Notes: generated from the sequence alone by a model not told the origin. A stretch of DNA of 64,000 nt from Amycolatopsis methanolica 239 (GCF_000739085.1 NZ_CP009110.1:3410001-3474000); one strand, 5' to 3'. Positions 16,904 through 25,909 are shown, counted from the first letter of the stretch. A program made the numbers and translations.

Positions 16904-18613
16904 ATGTCTGCTGACTCTGAAACCGAGGCCCGCGCAAGAGTTCCCGAGGAGACCGGTATCGCCGGGCACCTCCCGGACGAGCACGTGCCTCCGGTCGGCG
17001 ACGCGGCGGGCACGCCGCGCACCGACCGCACGGTGTTCGGGGTCGCCGCGGCACTGGCGCTGGCGATCATCGTCTGGGGGGTCGCCTCGCCGAGCAGCCT
17101 GGCGAACATCGCGGACACCGTGCTCAACGACGCGGTCATCCCGTACGGCGGCTGGGCGTTCGTCCTCGCCGCGAGCGGCTTCGTGGTCTTCGTCGTCGCG
17201 CTGGCGGTCAGCCGCTACGGGCGCATCCGGCTGGGCCGGGACGACGAAAAACCCGAGTTCCGCACCGCGTCGTGGATCGCGATGATGTTCAGTGCCGGCA
17301 TGGGCATCGGCCTGATGTTCTTCGGCGTGTACGAACCGGTGTCGCACCTGGCCAGCCCGCCGCCGGGCACCGCGGCCGCCGGCTCCGACGAGGCCGTGCA
17401 CACCGCGATGGCCACGACCCTGTTCCACTGGACCGTCCACCCGTGGGCGATCTACGCCGTCGTCGGGCTCGCCATCGCCTACAGCACGTTCCGCCGCGGC
17501 CGCAGCCAGCTGATCAGCGCGGTGTTCGCGCCGCTGCTCGGCAGGCGCCGCACCGAAGGCCCGCTGGGCAAGGCGATCGACGTGATGGCGATCTTCGCGA
17601 CGCTGTTCGGCTCGGCCGCCTCGCTGGGCCTCGGCGCGCTGCAGGTCGGCGGCGGCATGGCGTCAGTCGGCTGGATCGACAGCCCGGGCACCGGCCTGCT
17701 GGTCGGCATCATCGCGATCCTCACCGTCGCGTTCATCGCCTCGGCGGTGTCCGGCATCGCCAAGGGCATCCAGTGGCTGTCCAACATCAACATGGTGCTG
17801 GCCGCGCTGCTCGCGGTGTTCGTGCTCGTGGTCGGCCCGACGGTGCTGATCCTGAACCTGGTACCCAGCGCGATCGGCGACTACTTCCGCGAGCTGGCCG
17901 AGATGTCCGGCCGTTCCGGCGTGACCGGCGGCGCGGAGATGCAGACCTGGCTGTCCGGCTGGACGGTCTTCTACTGGGCCTGGTGGATCTCCTGGACCCC
18001 GTTCGTCGGCATGTTCATCGCCCGGATCTCCCGCGGCCGCACCATCCGCCAGTTCGTCCTCGGCGTCATCGCGGTGCCGAGCGTGGTCAGCCTCGTGTGG
18101 TTCGCGATCTTCGGCGGCGCGGCGATCCAGAAGCAACGGTCCGGGGTGGACATCGCGGGCGCGGGCAGTTCCGAGTCCGCCACCTTCACGCTGCTGGAGC
18201 ACCTGCCGTGGTTCGTGCCGATGGCGATCCTGGTGATGATCCTGGTGTCGATCTTCTTCGTCTCCGGCGCGGACGCCGCGTCGGTGGTGATGGGCACGTT
18301 GTCGCAGAAGGGATCGGTCAACCCGCACCGCAACGCGGTGATCTTCTGGGGTGTGCTGACCGGTGCGGTCGCGGCGGTGATGCTGCTCGTCGGCGGGGAG
18401 GACGGGCTGACCGGCCTGCAGAACCTCACCATCCTGGTGGCGGTGCCGTTCGTCGTCGTGATGATCGGGCTGTGTGTGTCGCTGTACCGGGACCTGCGCA
18501 GCGATCCGATGGTGATCCGGGAACGCGAGATGCTGCGCTCGCTGGCCGAGATCCACGAGGAGCGCACCGGCGACGAGCGCAGGCGCCGCCGCCTGCGCGC
18601 CCGCCGGACCTGA
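16904..18613 (+). CDS. BCCT-family betaine/choline/carnitine transporter
   Basis: About 569 residues with twelve helices. Family motifs: MFSAGMGIGLMFFGVYEPVSH (sodium/substrate region) and WAWWISWTPFVGMFIARISRG with the Trp box that cages trimethylammonium groups. A hydrophilic N-terminal tail (40 residues, acidic) and a C-terminal Arg-rich tail (ERRRRRLRARRT) may sense osmotic state as in BetP. Likely imports glycine betaine or similar osmolytes using Na+ or H+. The start is uncertain between GTG 16898 and ATG 16904; the strong AAAGGAGG lies further upstream than usual. A bidirectional terminator follows immediately. Confidence 0.88.
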   Translation: MSADSETEARARVPEETGIAGHLPDEHVPPVGDAAGTPRTDRTVFGVAAALALAIIVWGVASPSSLANIADTVLNDAVIPYGGWAFVLAASGFVVFVVALAVSRYGRIRLGRDDEKPEFRTASWIAMMFSAGMGIGLMFFGVYEPVSHLASPPPGTAAAGSDEAVHTAMATTLFHWTVHPWAIYAVVGLAIAYSTFRRGRSQLISAVFAPLLGRRRTEGPLGKAIDVMAIFATLFGSAASLGLGALQVGGGMASVGWIDSPGTGLLVGIIAILTVAFIASAVSGIAKGIQWLSNINMVLAALLAVFVLVVGPTVLILNLVPSAIGDYFRELAEMSGRSGVTGGAEMQTWLSGWTVFYWAWWISWTPFVGMFIARISRGRTIRQFVLGVIAVPSVVSLVWFAIFGGAAIQKQRSGVDIAGAGSSESATFTLLEHLPWFVPMAILVMILVSIFFVSGADAASVVMGTLSQKGSVNPHRNAVIFWGVLTGAVAAVMLLVGGEDGLTGLQNLTILVAVPFVVVMIGLCVSLYRDLRSDPMVIREREMLRSLAEIHEERTGDERRRRRLRARRT

Positions 18614-18660
18614 TCCGCCACGGCCACCCGGGCCCGGGCTCGGGTGGCCGTGGCGGATCA
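18611..18660. terminator. Bidirectional hairpin containing both stop codons
   Basis: TGATCCGCCACGGCCACCCG pairs perfectly with the mirrored arm ending at 18660, around a GGCCCGGGCT loop. The TGA of the BCCT gene (18611-18613) and the TGA of the convergent lipase gene (read on the minus strand, 18658-18660) form the two tips of the stem. It is a GC hairpin without a U-tract, of the kind seen between convergent actinobacterial genes. Confidence 0.85.
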
Positions 18661-19509
18661 GTCGAGCCCGAGCGCCTCGAGCGTCTCGCCGGCCATTTCG
18701 GCCTCACCGAGCGCGTTCGGGTGCACCACCACCGGGTTGCTGCCCTGCAGGAACGGCTCGATCCAGCGGACGCCCGCGGGCTGGCACGCGTCGTGCCCCT
18801 CCGAGGCGACGGAGAAGTCCACATAGGTCACGCCGGTTTCTTCGGCCGCGCGGCCGACCGCGTCGTTGAGCGTGGCCTGCAGGCTGCGCAGGTACGCCAC
18901 ATCGCCCTCCGCGACGGGCATCCTGTCGAAGCAGCCGCCGGTCGCGGGCAGGATCCACGGGTAGCCGAGGATCGCGACCTCGGCGTCGGGAGCCTTGTCC
19001 CGCACGGCTCGCAGCGCGTCCACGAGCGCCGGGTAGGTCTTGTTCCGGACGGTGTCCTCGAAACTGCTCCCGAAGGTGTCCTTGCAGGGGCTGCCCTTGC
19101 CGCCGGCGAGGATGCCGGTCGAGCCGCAGGCGAGCAGCGCGCCGATGAAAACGCCGCTGTCGTTGCCGCCGATGGTCATCGTGATCAGATCGGTGCCCGC
19201 CTCGACGGCGTCCAGCTGCGGCGGCACGCCCGGGTACTGGGCGGTGGTCAAGTGCCTGGTCTCGGCCGCGCCGCAGGTGACGTCGGTGAGGCTCGCGCCG
19301 ATCTCGTCCGCGAGGACGTGCGGGTAGTTGCCGCTGGAGCGCAGGCACAGCGGGGAGGCGTCCGGATCGGACGGTGGCACGCCGGAGGCGGCACTGTAGG
19401 AGTCGCCCAGCGCCACGTAGTCGAGGGAGTCGGCGTGGGCGGCGGGTGCGGCGGCGAGGGTGGCGGTCGCGGTGGCCGCGGCGAGGGTCGCGGCGAGTCG
19501 GCGGGGCAT
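18658..19509 (-). CDS. Secreted SGNH/GDSL hydrolase (lipase-like)
   Basis: 283 residues. A signal peptide (MPRRLAATLAAA... cleaved near AHA-DS, residue 27) leads to block I ALGDSYSAASG with nucleophile Ser37, block III GGND, and the C-terminal VHPNALG with the catalytic His in a position typical of Streptomyces secreted lipases. Six or more cysteines suggest disulfides. It would hydrolyse esters outside the cell. The gene is convergent with the BCCT transporter and divergent from the glycosidase gene. Confidence 0.88.
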   Translation of the reverse strand: MPRRLAATLAAATATATLAAAPAAHADSLDYVALGDSYSAASGVPPSDPDASPLCLRSSGNYPHVLADEIGASLTDVTCGAAETRHLTTAQYPGVPPQLDAVEAGTDLITMTIGGNDSGVFIGALLACGSTGILAGGKGSPCKDTFGSSFEDTVRNKTYPALVDALRAVRDKAPDAEVAILGYPWILPATGGCFDRMPVAEGDVAYLRSLQATLNDAVGRAAEETGVTYVDFSVASEGHDACQPAGVRWIEPFLQGSNPVVVHPNALGEAEMAGETLEALGLD

Positions 19510-19766
19510 GGCTGGTCTCCCGGGCGTCGTTGGCGGGTACCGGAATCTACTGACGAGTAGGTAAGTGATCGTCGGGCATCCGGGAAACGCTTGTCAAGGA
19601 GCCGGACAGGGCTTTCCGGCTCTCCTCGTGCGGTCGCGTCGAGACTTCGCGCGCCGGGCCATCACGGGCATGACAACTCCCGGCGCGCTGAGCCTTCCGC
19701 TGACGTTCATCCGTGCTACGGCTCTCGGTCGGCTGTCCGTCGGGTGCCGCGGCTGGACTGCCCCGC
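19510..19766. other. Divergent intergenic region with hairpin
   Basis: Between the lipase (minus) and the glycosidase (plus). A perfect 10-base stem, GCGCGCCGGG (19649-19658) with CCCGGCGCGC (19679-19688), has a 20-base loop and could form in the 5' leader of the plus-strand gene. No clear -10/-35 pair is seen. Confidence 0.4.
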
Positions 19767-21323
19767 GTGCTCGCGTTGAAGATCAAGGCCGCCGCCTGCC
19801 TGGCGCTCGTCGCCGCGACGCTGCCCGCCCCCGCGCAGGCCGCGCCCGAACCCGGCTGGGGCGGGGACGGCCTGACCTGGACCACGACCGCGATCGCGCC
19901 GGGCGTCGAGGTGCGCTCGGGCGTGCTGCAGCGGCCGACCGCGCCGTACTGGACCGTGACCGTCGCCGCGCCCGCGACGAACGTGCTCACCGGCGCCGCC
20001 ACGGTCGTCGACCTGGGCAGCGCCGGGTGGGCTTCGGCGACGGCGGAACGCCTTGCGGCAGCGGGCTTCCCGGCCCGGCAGGAGGTCGTGCGCCGGCCGT
20101 CCTACACCGACACGCCCCGCGGGGTCGCGGGCGTGCGGGTGCGGACCGGGAAGTTCGCTACGCAGGCCGAGGCGCAGACGACGGTGACCGCGCTGCGGGC
20201 GGCGGGTTTCCCGACCGCGACGGCGGCCTGGACCGGCTACGACGTGGACCAGGCCCCGGACGCCGAGCGGGTGCACGTCGCCGTCGTCGACCCGCGCGCG
20301 TTCCGCGGTTCGGTCGAGGCCTCGCACGGCGAAACGGTCGCGACGCGGGAGAAGACCTCCACCCTGGCCTCGAAGCTCGGCGCGCTGGTGGCCGTCAACG
20401 GCGGGTTCTTCGTGACCTCCGACGCCGACGGGTACCAGGGCGTGCCTGCCGGGCTCGCGGCCTACGACGGGCGGCTGGAGTCGCTGTCGGCAGGCTCGCG
20501 GGCGGCGCTCGTGCTGGGACCAGGGCCGGCGCGGATCGCGAACCTGACCTCGACGGTCACCGTCCGGTCCGGCGGGGCCGTGCACGCCGTGGAGGGCGTC
20601 AACCGCAAGCCGGGCGTGCTGCGCAACTGCGGGCGGCCCGGCGCGGTGCCGACGACCGCGGCGCGCCAGGACTTCACCTGCACCAGCGCGGACGAGCTGG
20701 TGTTGTTCACCGACGCGTTCGGCGCGGCCCTGCCTGCCGGGGCGGGCACGCAGGTCGTGCTCGACGCGTCAGGCGTGGTGCTCTCGGCGGGGGCGCGGGG
20801 TGGTGTGCTGCTGCCCGGGCAGTCGGCGGTGCAGGGTATCGGGACGTCGGCGGACTGGCTGGCCACTCACGCCGTGGCGGGGCGGCGGCTACTGGTGGAC
20901 TCGCGGGTGCGGGAGGCCTCGGGCTTCCCCACGGTGACGCCGCGCTCGGTGGTCAGCGCCGCGCCGCTGCTGCTCCGCGACGGCCGGCTCGCGGTCGACG
21001 CCGCGACCGAGGGTGTGCTGGACCCGCGGGACCTGTCGTTCGGTTACGCGTGGTCGCAGCAGCGCCAGCCGCGCACGATGGCCGGCATCGACGCACGCGG
21101 CCGTCTGCTGCTGGTGACCGTCGACGGGCGGCAGCCCGGAGTGAGCGAGGGCGTGACGCTGGTGGAGGGCGCGCGGCTGATGCGGTCGCTCGGCGCGGTG
21201 GACGCGCTGAACCTCGACGGCGGCGGCTCCAGCGCGATGGTCGTCGCCGGAGCGGTGGTGAACCGGCCCTCGGACGCGGCGGGGGAGCGTGCGGTCGGCG
21301 ACGTGGTCGCGGTGCTGCCCTGA
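19767..21323 (+). CDS. Secreted phosphodiester glycosidase (NAGPA domain) with SPOR-like N-terminal region
   Basis: 518 residues from GTG 19767, chosen because it directly precedes a clean signal peptide (VLALKIKAAACLALVAATLPAPAQA). Residues 60-170 contain two repeats of the type found in sporulation-related (SPOR) domains (AERLAAAGFPARQEVV, VTALRAAGFPTATAAW). The rest is a NAGPA/phosphodiester glycosidase domain: VAVNGGFFVTSDADG, VNRKPGVLRNC and the C-terminal ALNLDGGGSSAMVV. Such secreted proteins likely trim sugar-phosphodiester decorations of the cell wall. An earlier ATG at 19713 would add 18 residues. Confidence 0.85.
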   Translation: MLALKIKAAACLALVAATLPAPAQAAPEPGWGGDGLTWTTTAIAPGVEVRSGVLQRPTAPYWTVTVAAPATNVLTGAATVVDLGSAGWASATAERLAAAGFPARQEVVRRPSYTDTPRGVAGVRVRTGKFATQAEAQTTVTALRAAGFPTATAAWTGYDVDQAPDAERVHVAVVDPRAFRGSVEASHGETVATREKTSTLASKLGALVAVNGGFFVTSDADGYQGVPAGLAAYDGRLESLSAGSRAALVLGPGPARIANLTSTVTVRSGGAVHAVEGVNRKPGVLRNCGRPGAVPTTAARQDFTCTSADELVLFTDAFGAALPAGAGTQVVLDASGVVLSAGARGGVLLPGQSAVQGIGTSADWLATHAVAGRRLLVDSRVREASGFPTVTPRSVVSAAPLLLRDGRLAVDAATEGVLDPRDLSFGYAWSQQRQPRTMAGIDARGRLLLVTVDGRQPGVSEGVTLVEGARLMRSLGAVDALNLDGGGSSAMVVAGAVVNRPSDAAGERAVGDVVAVLP

Positions 21324-21332
21324 ACACTAGGG

Positions 21333-22110
21333 TCACTCGCTTCCGGAGACCTGGGCGGCGGTGCGCTCGCGGGCCAGGAGCCGGCGCAGGGCGGCGAGGA
21401 CCTCGGCGGGCGCCTTCTCCATGACGAAGTGCCCGCCGTCCGGGATCAGGGTGAGTTCGGCGCGGGGGATCCCGGCGGCGAGCTACTCGGCGATCGTGGT
21501 GCGCAGGTAGTCGTCGCCGGTTCCCCACACGATCGCCGTGGGGCAGGGGATGTCGCCGAGCCCCGCGGCGAGGTCGGCGCGGGCGGGCACGCGGTACTGG
21601 CTGAAGCAGTGCAGCACCCAGCGGGCGCCTTCGGGGTCGCGCATCCAGCCGAGGTAGTCGTCGAGGGTCTCGCGGTCGAAGACGCCGTCCCGCAACGGTT
21701 TTCGCAGGGCCGCGTCCTTGATCCCGGCCAGTGGCAGGACTTTCGCGAACGCGCCCGCGAGCGGACTGCGGCCGAGCGAGCCTGCCCGGGAGAACACGGC
21801 GTACCAGGCGGGTACGAAGGTGCGGTGGGCGCGGCTGTTGAGGATCGCGAGCCGGCGCACGCGCTCGGGGTGGCGCTGGGCGAAGCCGAGGGCGAGGAAG
21901 CCGCCGTAGTCGTGGCCGAAGAGGTTGACGTCGCCGATCCCGAGGGCGTCCAGGACGCGCCCGAGGTGGGCGACCTCGGTGTCGTAGTCGAACCGCAGGT
22001 CCGTCCGCCGTTCCGAGGCTCCCCAGCCGAGCCAGTCGAGGGCGAGGACGCGGTGGTGCTCGGCGAGCGCCGCCGACCCGCACCGAGCGCGGCTCAGCGG
22101 TCTGGGACAT
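21333..22110 (-). pseudogene. Alpha/beta hydrolase pseudogene (N-terminal deletion, in-frame amber stop)
   Basis: From ATG 22108-22110 the first codons (MSQTAEPRSVRVGG) run into a frame change after which EHHRVLALDWLGWGASERR, VNLFGHDYGGFLALGFAQRHPERVRRLAIL appear in the correct frame. The oxyanion HGFP segment that should come between is gone. The nucleophile GHDYGG is of the Asp type (epoxide hydrolase-like). The downstream frame then meets TAG at 21483-21485 inside a region that continues with good similarity (ELTLIPDGGHFVMEKAPAEV) to TGA 21333. Deletion, shift and stop make it non-functional. The divergent TetR gene at 22213 was probably its regulator. Confidence 0.8.
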
Positions 22111-22128
22111 GGGTTGCCTCCGTACTTC

Positions 22129-22145
22129 TTGCGATCGTTGCAAGA
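22129..22145. promoter_or_regulatory. Candidate TetR operator palindrome
   Basis: CTTGCGATCGTTGCAAG is symmetric at its ends (CTTGC/GCAAG) with a GATC core. It sits between the divergent TetR gene and the hydrolase pseudogene, the normal place for an autoregulatory TetR operator. Confidence 0.5.
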
Positions 22146-22212
22146 GCGGGTTCACGGTAGCAGGCCGCGGGGAGTTCTTACAACGGATGCAGGAACGCGT
22201 AGGGTGTCCGGC

Positions 22213-22845
22213 ATGACCACCGGGGACGTCAAGGCGCGCGATCCGCGGAAGCAGCGGACGATCGACGCCCTGCTCGCGGCTGCCGAACAGGTCTTCGCCC
22301 GCCGCCCGGTCGACGAGGTGACGGTCGAGGAGATCGCCGAGTGCGCCGGGGTCGCGGTCGGCTCGATCTACAACAACTTCGGTTCCAAGGCCGGCCTGCA
22401 CGCCGCGGTCGTGGAGCGGGCGCTGGACGTGGACCGCGAATACATGGACCGCGCCTACCCGCCGGACCGCTCGCCGGTCGAGCAGCTCGAAGCCGCCGCC
22501 GAGCAGTACCTGCGCTTCTACCTTGAGCAGCCGGAGTTCTTCCGGATGCTCGCCTTTCCCGCGCCGCTGGGGAACTACTCCGCCGCGGCCGAGACCGCCG
22601 CCCGGCTCGCGCACCGGGTGGACGAACAGAACGCGCGCATGATCGACGCGATCGAACGGGGCATCGCGGCCGGGCTGATCCGGCCGCTGGACGCACGCAA
22701 GGCCGCGAAGGTGCTCTGGGCGAGCTGGAACGGCGTCATCAGCCTCGCCTGGCGCCCCGACGAACTGCGCGAGGACGAAGAGGGGCTGGCGGAACTCCTG
22801 TCGCTGGCGGCGGACCTCGTCGCCTGGGGGCTGCGCCGGGTCTAG
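22213..22845 (+). CDS. TetR-family transcriptional regulator
   Basis: 210 residues from ATG 22213. The helix-turn-helix reads VDEVTVEEIAECAGVAVGSIYNNFGSKAGLHAAVV, a standard TetR DNA-binding domain, followed by an all-helical ligand domain. It is divergent from the hydrolase pseudogene with a 102-base gap containing the repeat-like CTTGCGATCGTTGCAAG, a near-perfect palindrome around 22130-22146 that is a good operator candidate. Its stop TAG is shared as CTAG with the stop of the convergent acetyltransferase gene. Confidence 0.9.
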   Translation: MTTGDVKARDPRKQRTIDALLAAAEQVFARRPVDEVTVEEIAECAGVAVGSIYNNFGSKAGLHAAVVERALDVDREYMDRAYPPDRSPVEQLEAAAEQYLRFYLEQPEFFRMLAFPAPLGNYSAAAETAARLAHRVDEQNARMIDAIERGIAAGLIRPLDARKAAKVLWASWNGVISLAWRPDELREDEEGLAELLSLAADLVAWGLRRV

Positions 22846-23705
22846 GCGGCCCGGCGCAGGTCGAGGCGCGCGGGGAGCGGCCGGAACCCGGCGGAGCGGT
22901 AGGTGGCGACGGCGGCGGTGTTGGTGCTCGGGGTGCAGACGAACCCGCACGACGAGCCCAGCTCGCGTAGCGCGGCCGCCGCGGCGAGGGTGATCGCCCT
23001 GCCGTGACCGCGGCCGCGGTGGTCCCGGTGCACGCCCATCGGCTCCAGCAGACCGGGCCTGCCCGGACCGGCGGACCACACGGTCACCGCCCCCACCGGC
23101 GTGTCCTGGTCGTGGCCGACGAGGCACCGCGCGTCGGCGTACGGCGGCGCGGAGGCCATGTCGCGCCATTGCTCAGCGGTGAACGTCGACCCGTCGAAGG
23201 CGGCCCGTTGCACCGCGGCGCGCACGTGTGCCCCCTTCGGTCCGGTCACCTCGATCCGCAGACCCTGGTCCGGCACGGCCTCGGCGAGGTCACGCACCAG
23301 CGGTGTCCAGGCGTCGCCGTCGTGCCAGCCGTCGCCGCGCAGCAGGTCCCGGACCAGCGCGCCCGGCGGGGTCTCCAGGAACACCTCGCCCGCGGGCAGG
23401 AAGCCGCGCTCGGGCCGGGTCAGGTCGCCGGCCAGCTGCCGCGCGAGTTCATCGTCCCGGCGGAGGTCCGGCGCGACCGTGAGGCGCAGCAGGCCGGGCT
23501 CGTCCAGCAGCCCCACCGCGACGATCCGCCCGTCCCGGCTCCACGTCCGGACCGCCGCGGCCATCGTGTCCGCGCCGAACCGCCAGAACCAGCCGAGGTC
23601 GCCCGGATGCAGCTGCACCGGCGCCGCGTCGTGCTGCCAGGTCCGCAGCGCGTGCACGGCCTCGTCCAGGATGGTCCCCACACCGTCGATCAGACACCAC
23701 CGCAC
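22842..23705 (-). CDS. GNAT-family N-acetyltransferase
   Basis: 287 residues with a GTG start at 23703-23705. The C-terminal GNAT fold shows EPMGVHRDHRGRGHGRAITLAAAAAL, the acetyl-CoA pyrophosphate loop (R/Q-x-x-G-x-G/A), then the NTAAVATYRSAGFRP end motif. The N-terminal half (residues 1-140) is a second, degenerate GNAT-like module, as in two-domain acetyltransferases. Substrate is unknown. It converges with the TetR gene and shares the CTAG stop palindrome. Confidence 0.85.
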   Translation of the reverse strand: MRWCLIDGVGTILDEAVHALRTWQHDAAPVQLHPGDLGWFWRFGADTMAAAVRTWSRDGRIVAVGLLDEPGLLRLTVAPDLRRDDELARQLAGDLTRPERGFLPAGEVFLETPPGALVRDLLRGDGWHDGDAWTPLVRDLAEAVPDQGLRIEVTGPKGAHVRAAVQRAAFDGSTFTAEQWRDMASAPPYADARCLVGHDQDTPVGAVTVWSAGPGRPGLLEPMGVHRDHRGRGHGRAITLAAAAALRELGSSCGFVCTPSTNTAAVATYRSAGFRPLPARLDLRRAA

Positions 23706-23737
23706 TGCGGCCGCGCACCCGGTTTTACGCTGGGCCG

Positions 23738-24073
23738 ATGGATCTCTTCGCCGGCATCCCGGTCAGCGACTACCCGGCCGCCCGCGAGTGGTACGAGCGG
23801 TTGTTCGGCCCCATCGCCTTCGAGCCGAACGACGTCGAGGCGGTGTGGGAGCTGGCCGAGCACCGGTACGTCTACATCGAGCACCGCCCGGAGCACGCGG
23901 GCCACGCCCAGCACACGATCTTCGTGGACGACCTCGACGAGGTGGTCGCCGGAATCGCCGGCCGGGGCCTGGAACCGGCCCAGCGGAAGACCTACGACAA
24001 CGGCGTCCGCAAGATCACCTACCGCGACGCGGACGGCAACGAGATCGGCTTCGGCGGCGCGCCGGTCGGGTGA
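23738..24073 (+). CDS. VOC/glyoxalase-family protein
   Basis: 111 residues. The start MDLFAGIPVSDYPAAREWYERLFG is the first beta-alpha-beta-beta-beta unit typical of vicinal oxygen chelate proteins, and the end VRKITYRDADGNEIGFGG is the second unit. Single-domain members act as dimers in isomerases, dioxygenases or as antibiotic-binding resistance proteins; the reaction is not predictable. It is divergent from the acetyltransferase gene with a 32-base gap. Confidence 0.85.
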   Translation: MDLFAGIPVSDYPAAREWYERLFGPIAFEPNDVEAVWELAEHRYVYIEHRPEHAGHAQHTIFVDDLDEVVAGIAGRGLEPAQRKTYDNGVRKITYRDADGNEIGFGGAPVG

Positions 24074-24121
24074 AATGCGGTTGCTCCGGCTCACTTGTCC
24101 GCTCCCGCGGAGGGCCCGCGC

Positions 24122-24709
24122 CTAGAGCATCCCGGCCGCGCGGAACAGCCGGTCGTAGATGTCGCGGATCGTCTGCTGCTTGCGGGCGTTGTAGTCCATC
24201 ACGGTGCCGCCACCGGGGACCGCGGCCAGCTTCGCCTCCCGGTAGCGCTCGCGGTCGTCCGGGTGCGTGCGCAGCCAGTCGCGGAAGAGGCGGTGCCGGA
24301 TGGCCTCCGGACAGTCCGGCCCGTACACGTGCAGGTTCACCCGCGGCTCAGCCAGTGTCAGGCACCGGTGTTCGTGGAAGGACGGCTCCCGAATCGCCAG
24401 CACGTACCCCAGCCGCTCCAGCGGCGGCACGTACGTGTGCTCCGCCCGCGGGTCGGCGACCGTCAGGTCGACGTCGATGACGTCCTTCGCGGCGAGGCCG
24501 GCCACGGAGGTCGATCCCACGTGCTCCAGGTCCAGCGCCGCCGGGCCCAGCGCCGTGCGGATCCCCGCCGCCAGGTTCCGGTAGCGGCGCGGCCAGTCCG
24601 GGTCGTACGGCTCGATCCGCACGGGCGCCGGCGCGGGCGGGCCGTGCACCCACGGGTTCTCGTCCGGGTCGGGGTCGTGATGCCGGGTGATCTCCGCGAA
24701 CGTGGCCAC
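24122..24709 (-). CDS. GrpB-family nucleotidyltransferase-fold protein
   Basis: 195 residues. The GrpB signature is VRIEPYDPDWPRRYRNLAAGI followed by DLEHVGSTSVAGLAAKDVIDVDL, which includes the nucleotidyltransferase-like GST motif and two Asp residues. Function of the family is largely unproven (some members are dephospho-CoA kinase-linked domains). An N-terminal 40-residue extension ends with a Pro-rich stretch. The DUF429 gene begins upstream of it on the same strand, separated by 10 bases. Confidence 0.85.
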   Translation of the reverse strand: MATFAEITRHHDPDPDENPWVHGPPAPAPVRIEPYDPDWPRRYRNLAAGIRTALGPAALDLEHVGSTSVAGLAAKDVIDVDLTVADPRAEHTYVPPLERLGYVLAIREPSFHEHRCLTLAEPRVNLHVYGPDCPEAIRHRLFRDWLRTHPDDRERYREAKLAAVPGGGTVMDYNARKQQTIRDIYDRLFRAAGML

Positions 24710-24719
24710 TCCCGCGAAG

Positions 24720-25475
24720 CTAGCAGCCCCAGATGCCGCCTTCCAGCTCGTCCCCGGCGCCGCCCGGATGGCCCGCCGCCATGCCGAACGCCGTCATCGC
24801 CGCGTCGAAAGCGTCCTCTGTGGACGCCGCGATGTCCCGGAACGCCGGGGGAAGCCCGGCGACGGCGCGGGCGCGGGCCGCCGGGTCGCTCTTGGTGACG
24901 CCGCCGGTGAACATCCGCGGGTACACCTCGGCCGCGAACGGCGGCCGAGGCGGGTCGAACGGCCAGACCCGGAACCCGGCGCCCGCCAGCCGGTGCAGCG
25001 CCCGCATCCCGTGCAGCGACCCGCGGCCCACCTGCCCCGCCCCGACGAGCTGGAACACCGACTTCGCCGGGAACCCGGCGGCGCGCGCGGCTTCCTCGGT
25101 GCGCCGGAACTCCTGCGACGGCAGCAGTCCCGCCTTGCCGGTGGTCCAGAACGGCGGCTCCGGCGCGGCGAGCCACCGCGCCAGGCCGTGCTCCCGCATC
25201 AGGGGCGTCAGCGACTCCTCCGCGAGGGCGGCCCACAACCCGCGCGCGGCAAGTCCGCGTTCCCGCAGGTACCAGGCGGGCAGCGAGAACGCGAAGTCCA
25301 GCCCCACCACGAGGTCGGCCGTCGCGGTCCCGATCAGCCAGTCGACGACCTCCTCGCGGCTGCGCCCGTTCTCCAGCCGCACCAGCTCCCCGCCGGCCAC
25401 CTCGGCGACCCAGATCACCCGCCGCTGTGCGGGGCCGGCTCGCCCGGACCAGTCGACGGCGACGACACGTGCCAC
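24720..25475 (-). CDS. DUF429 (RNase H-fold predicted nuclease) protein
   Basis: 251 residues with GTG start 25473-25475. It opens VARVVAVDWSGRAG, the acidic beta-strand motif of this family, and continues with VVGLDFAFSLPAWYL and later VYPRMFTGG and STEDAFDAAMTAFGMA. The conserved Asp residues fit an RNase H-like metal site, but no activity is known for most members. The start overlaps the 3' end of the ABA4-like gene by 61 bases, so the two are expressed together. Confidence 0.75.
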   Translation of the reverse strand: MARVVAVDWSGRAGPAQRRVIWVAEVAGGELVRLENGRSREEVVDWLIGTATADLVVGLDFAFSLPAWYLRERGLAARGLWAALAEESLTPLMREHGLARWLAAPEPPFWTTGKAGLLPSQEFRRTEEAARAAGFPAKSVFQLVGAGQVGRGSLHGMRALHRLAGAGFRVWPFDPPRPPFAAEVYPRMFTGGVTKSDPAARARAVAGLPPAFRDIAASTEDAFDAAMTAFGMAAGHPGGAGDELEGGIWGC

Positions 25476-25909
25476 GAGCCGATCGTGGCACGCCGGGCGG
25501 CGACCGCGCGAACCGCCAGGTAGGTCAGCAACCCGAAGGGCGACAACAGGATCGTCAGCACCAGGATCGGCGCCAGGACCGCGTGGGGCACGCCGCGCTC
25601 CCGCGCGTCGGAGTACATCCACCGGCCGATGAACAGGTCGAACGCGATCAGGTGCGCCCAGATCGCCGCCGTGCCTTCCGGCGTGCCCAGGAACGCCCGC
25701 AGCGTCTCCAGGTCCGGCCTGCTCACCACCGACCACAGCGTGCCGAAGTCGCCGACCGCGAACACGGTGTAGACCACCAGGGGCGGGAGGACGATCCACG
25801 GTGACGCGATGATCCGCCGCGTCACCCACCACCCCGGCGCGAGGATCATCAGCGCCCAGAACGGCGCGGCCAAGCAGAACGTGATCTGGAACAGAGTCGT
25901 CGTGCTCAT
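25415..25909 (-). CDS. ABA4-like (DUF4281) membrane protein
   Basis: 164 residues, four hydrophobic helices. It matches the ABA4-like family: LAAPFWALMILAPGWWVTRR, WIVLPPLVVYTVFAVGDFGTLW, HLIAFDLFIGRWMYSDARERG, and ILVLTILLSPFGLLTYLAVR. ABA4 in plants is needed for neoxanthin synthesis; bacterial homologues are uncharacterised. Start ATG 25907-25909 overlaps the stop of the upstream membrane protein gene as ATGA. Confidence 0.8.
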   Translation of the reverse strand: MSTTTLFQITFCLAAPFWALMILAPGWWVTRRIIASPWIVLPPLVVYTVFAVGDFGTLWSVVSRPDLETLRAFLGTPEGTAAIWAHLIAFDLFIGRWMYSDARERGVPHAVLAPILVLTILLSPFGLLTYLAVRAVAARRATIGSWHVSSPSTGPGEPAPHSGG

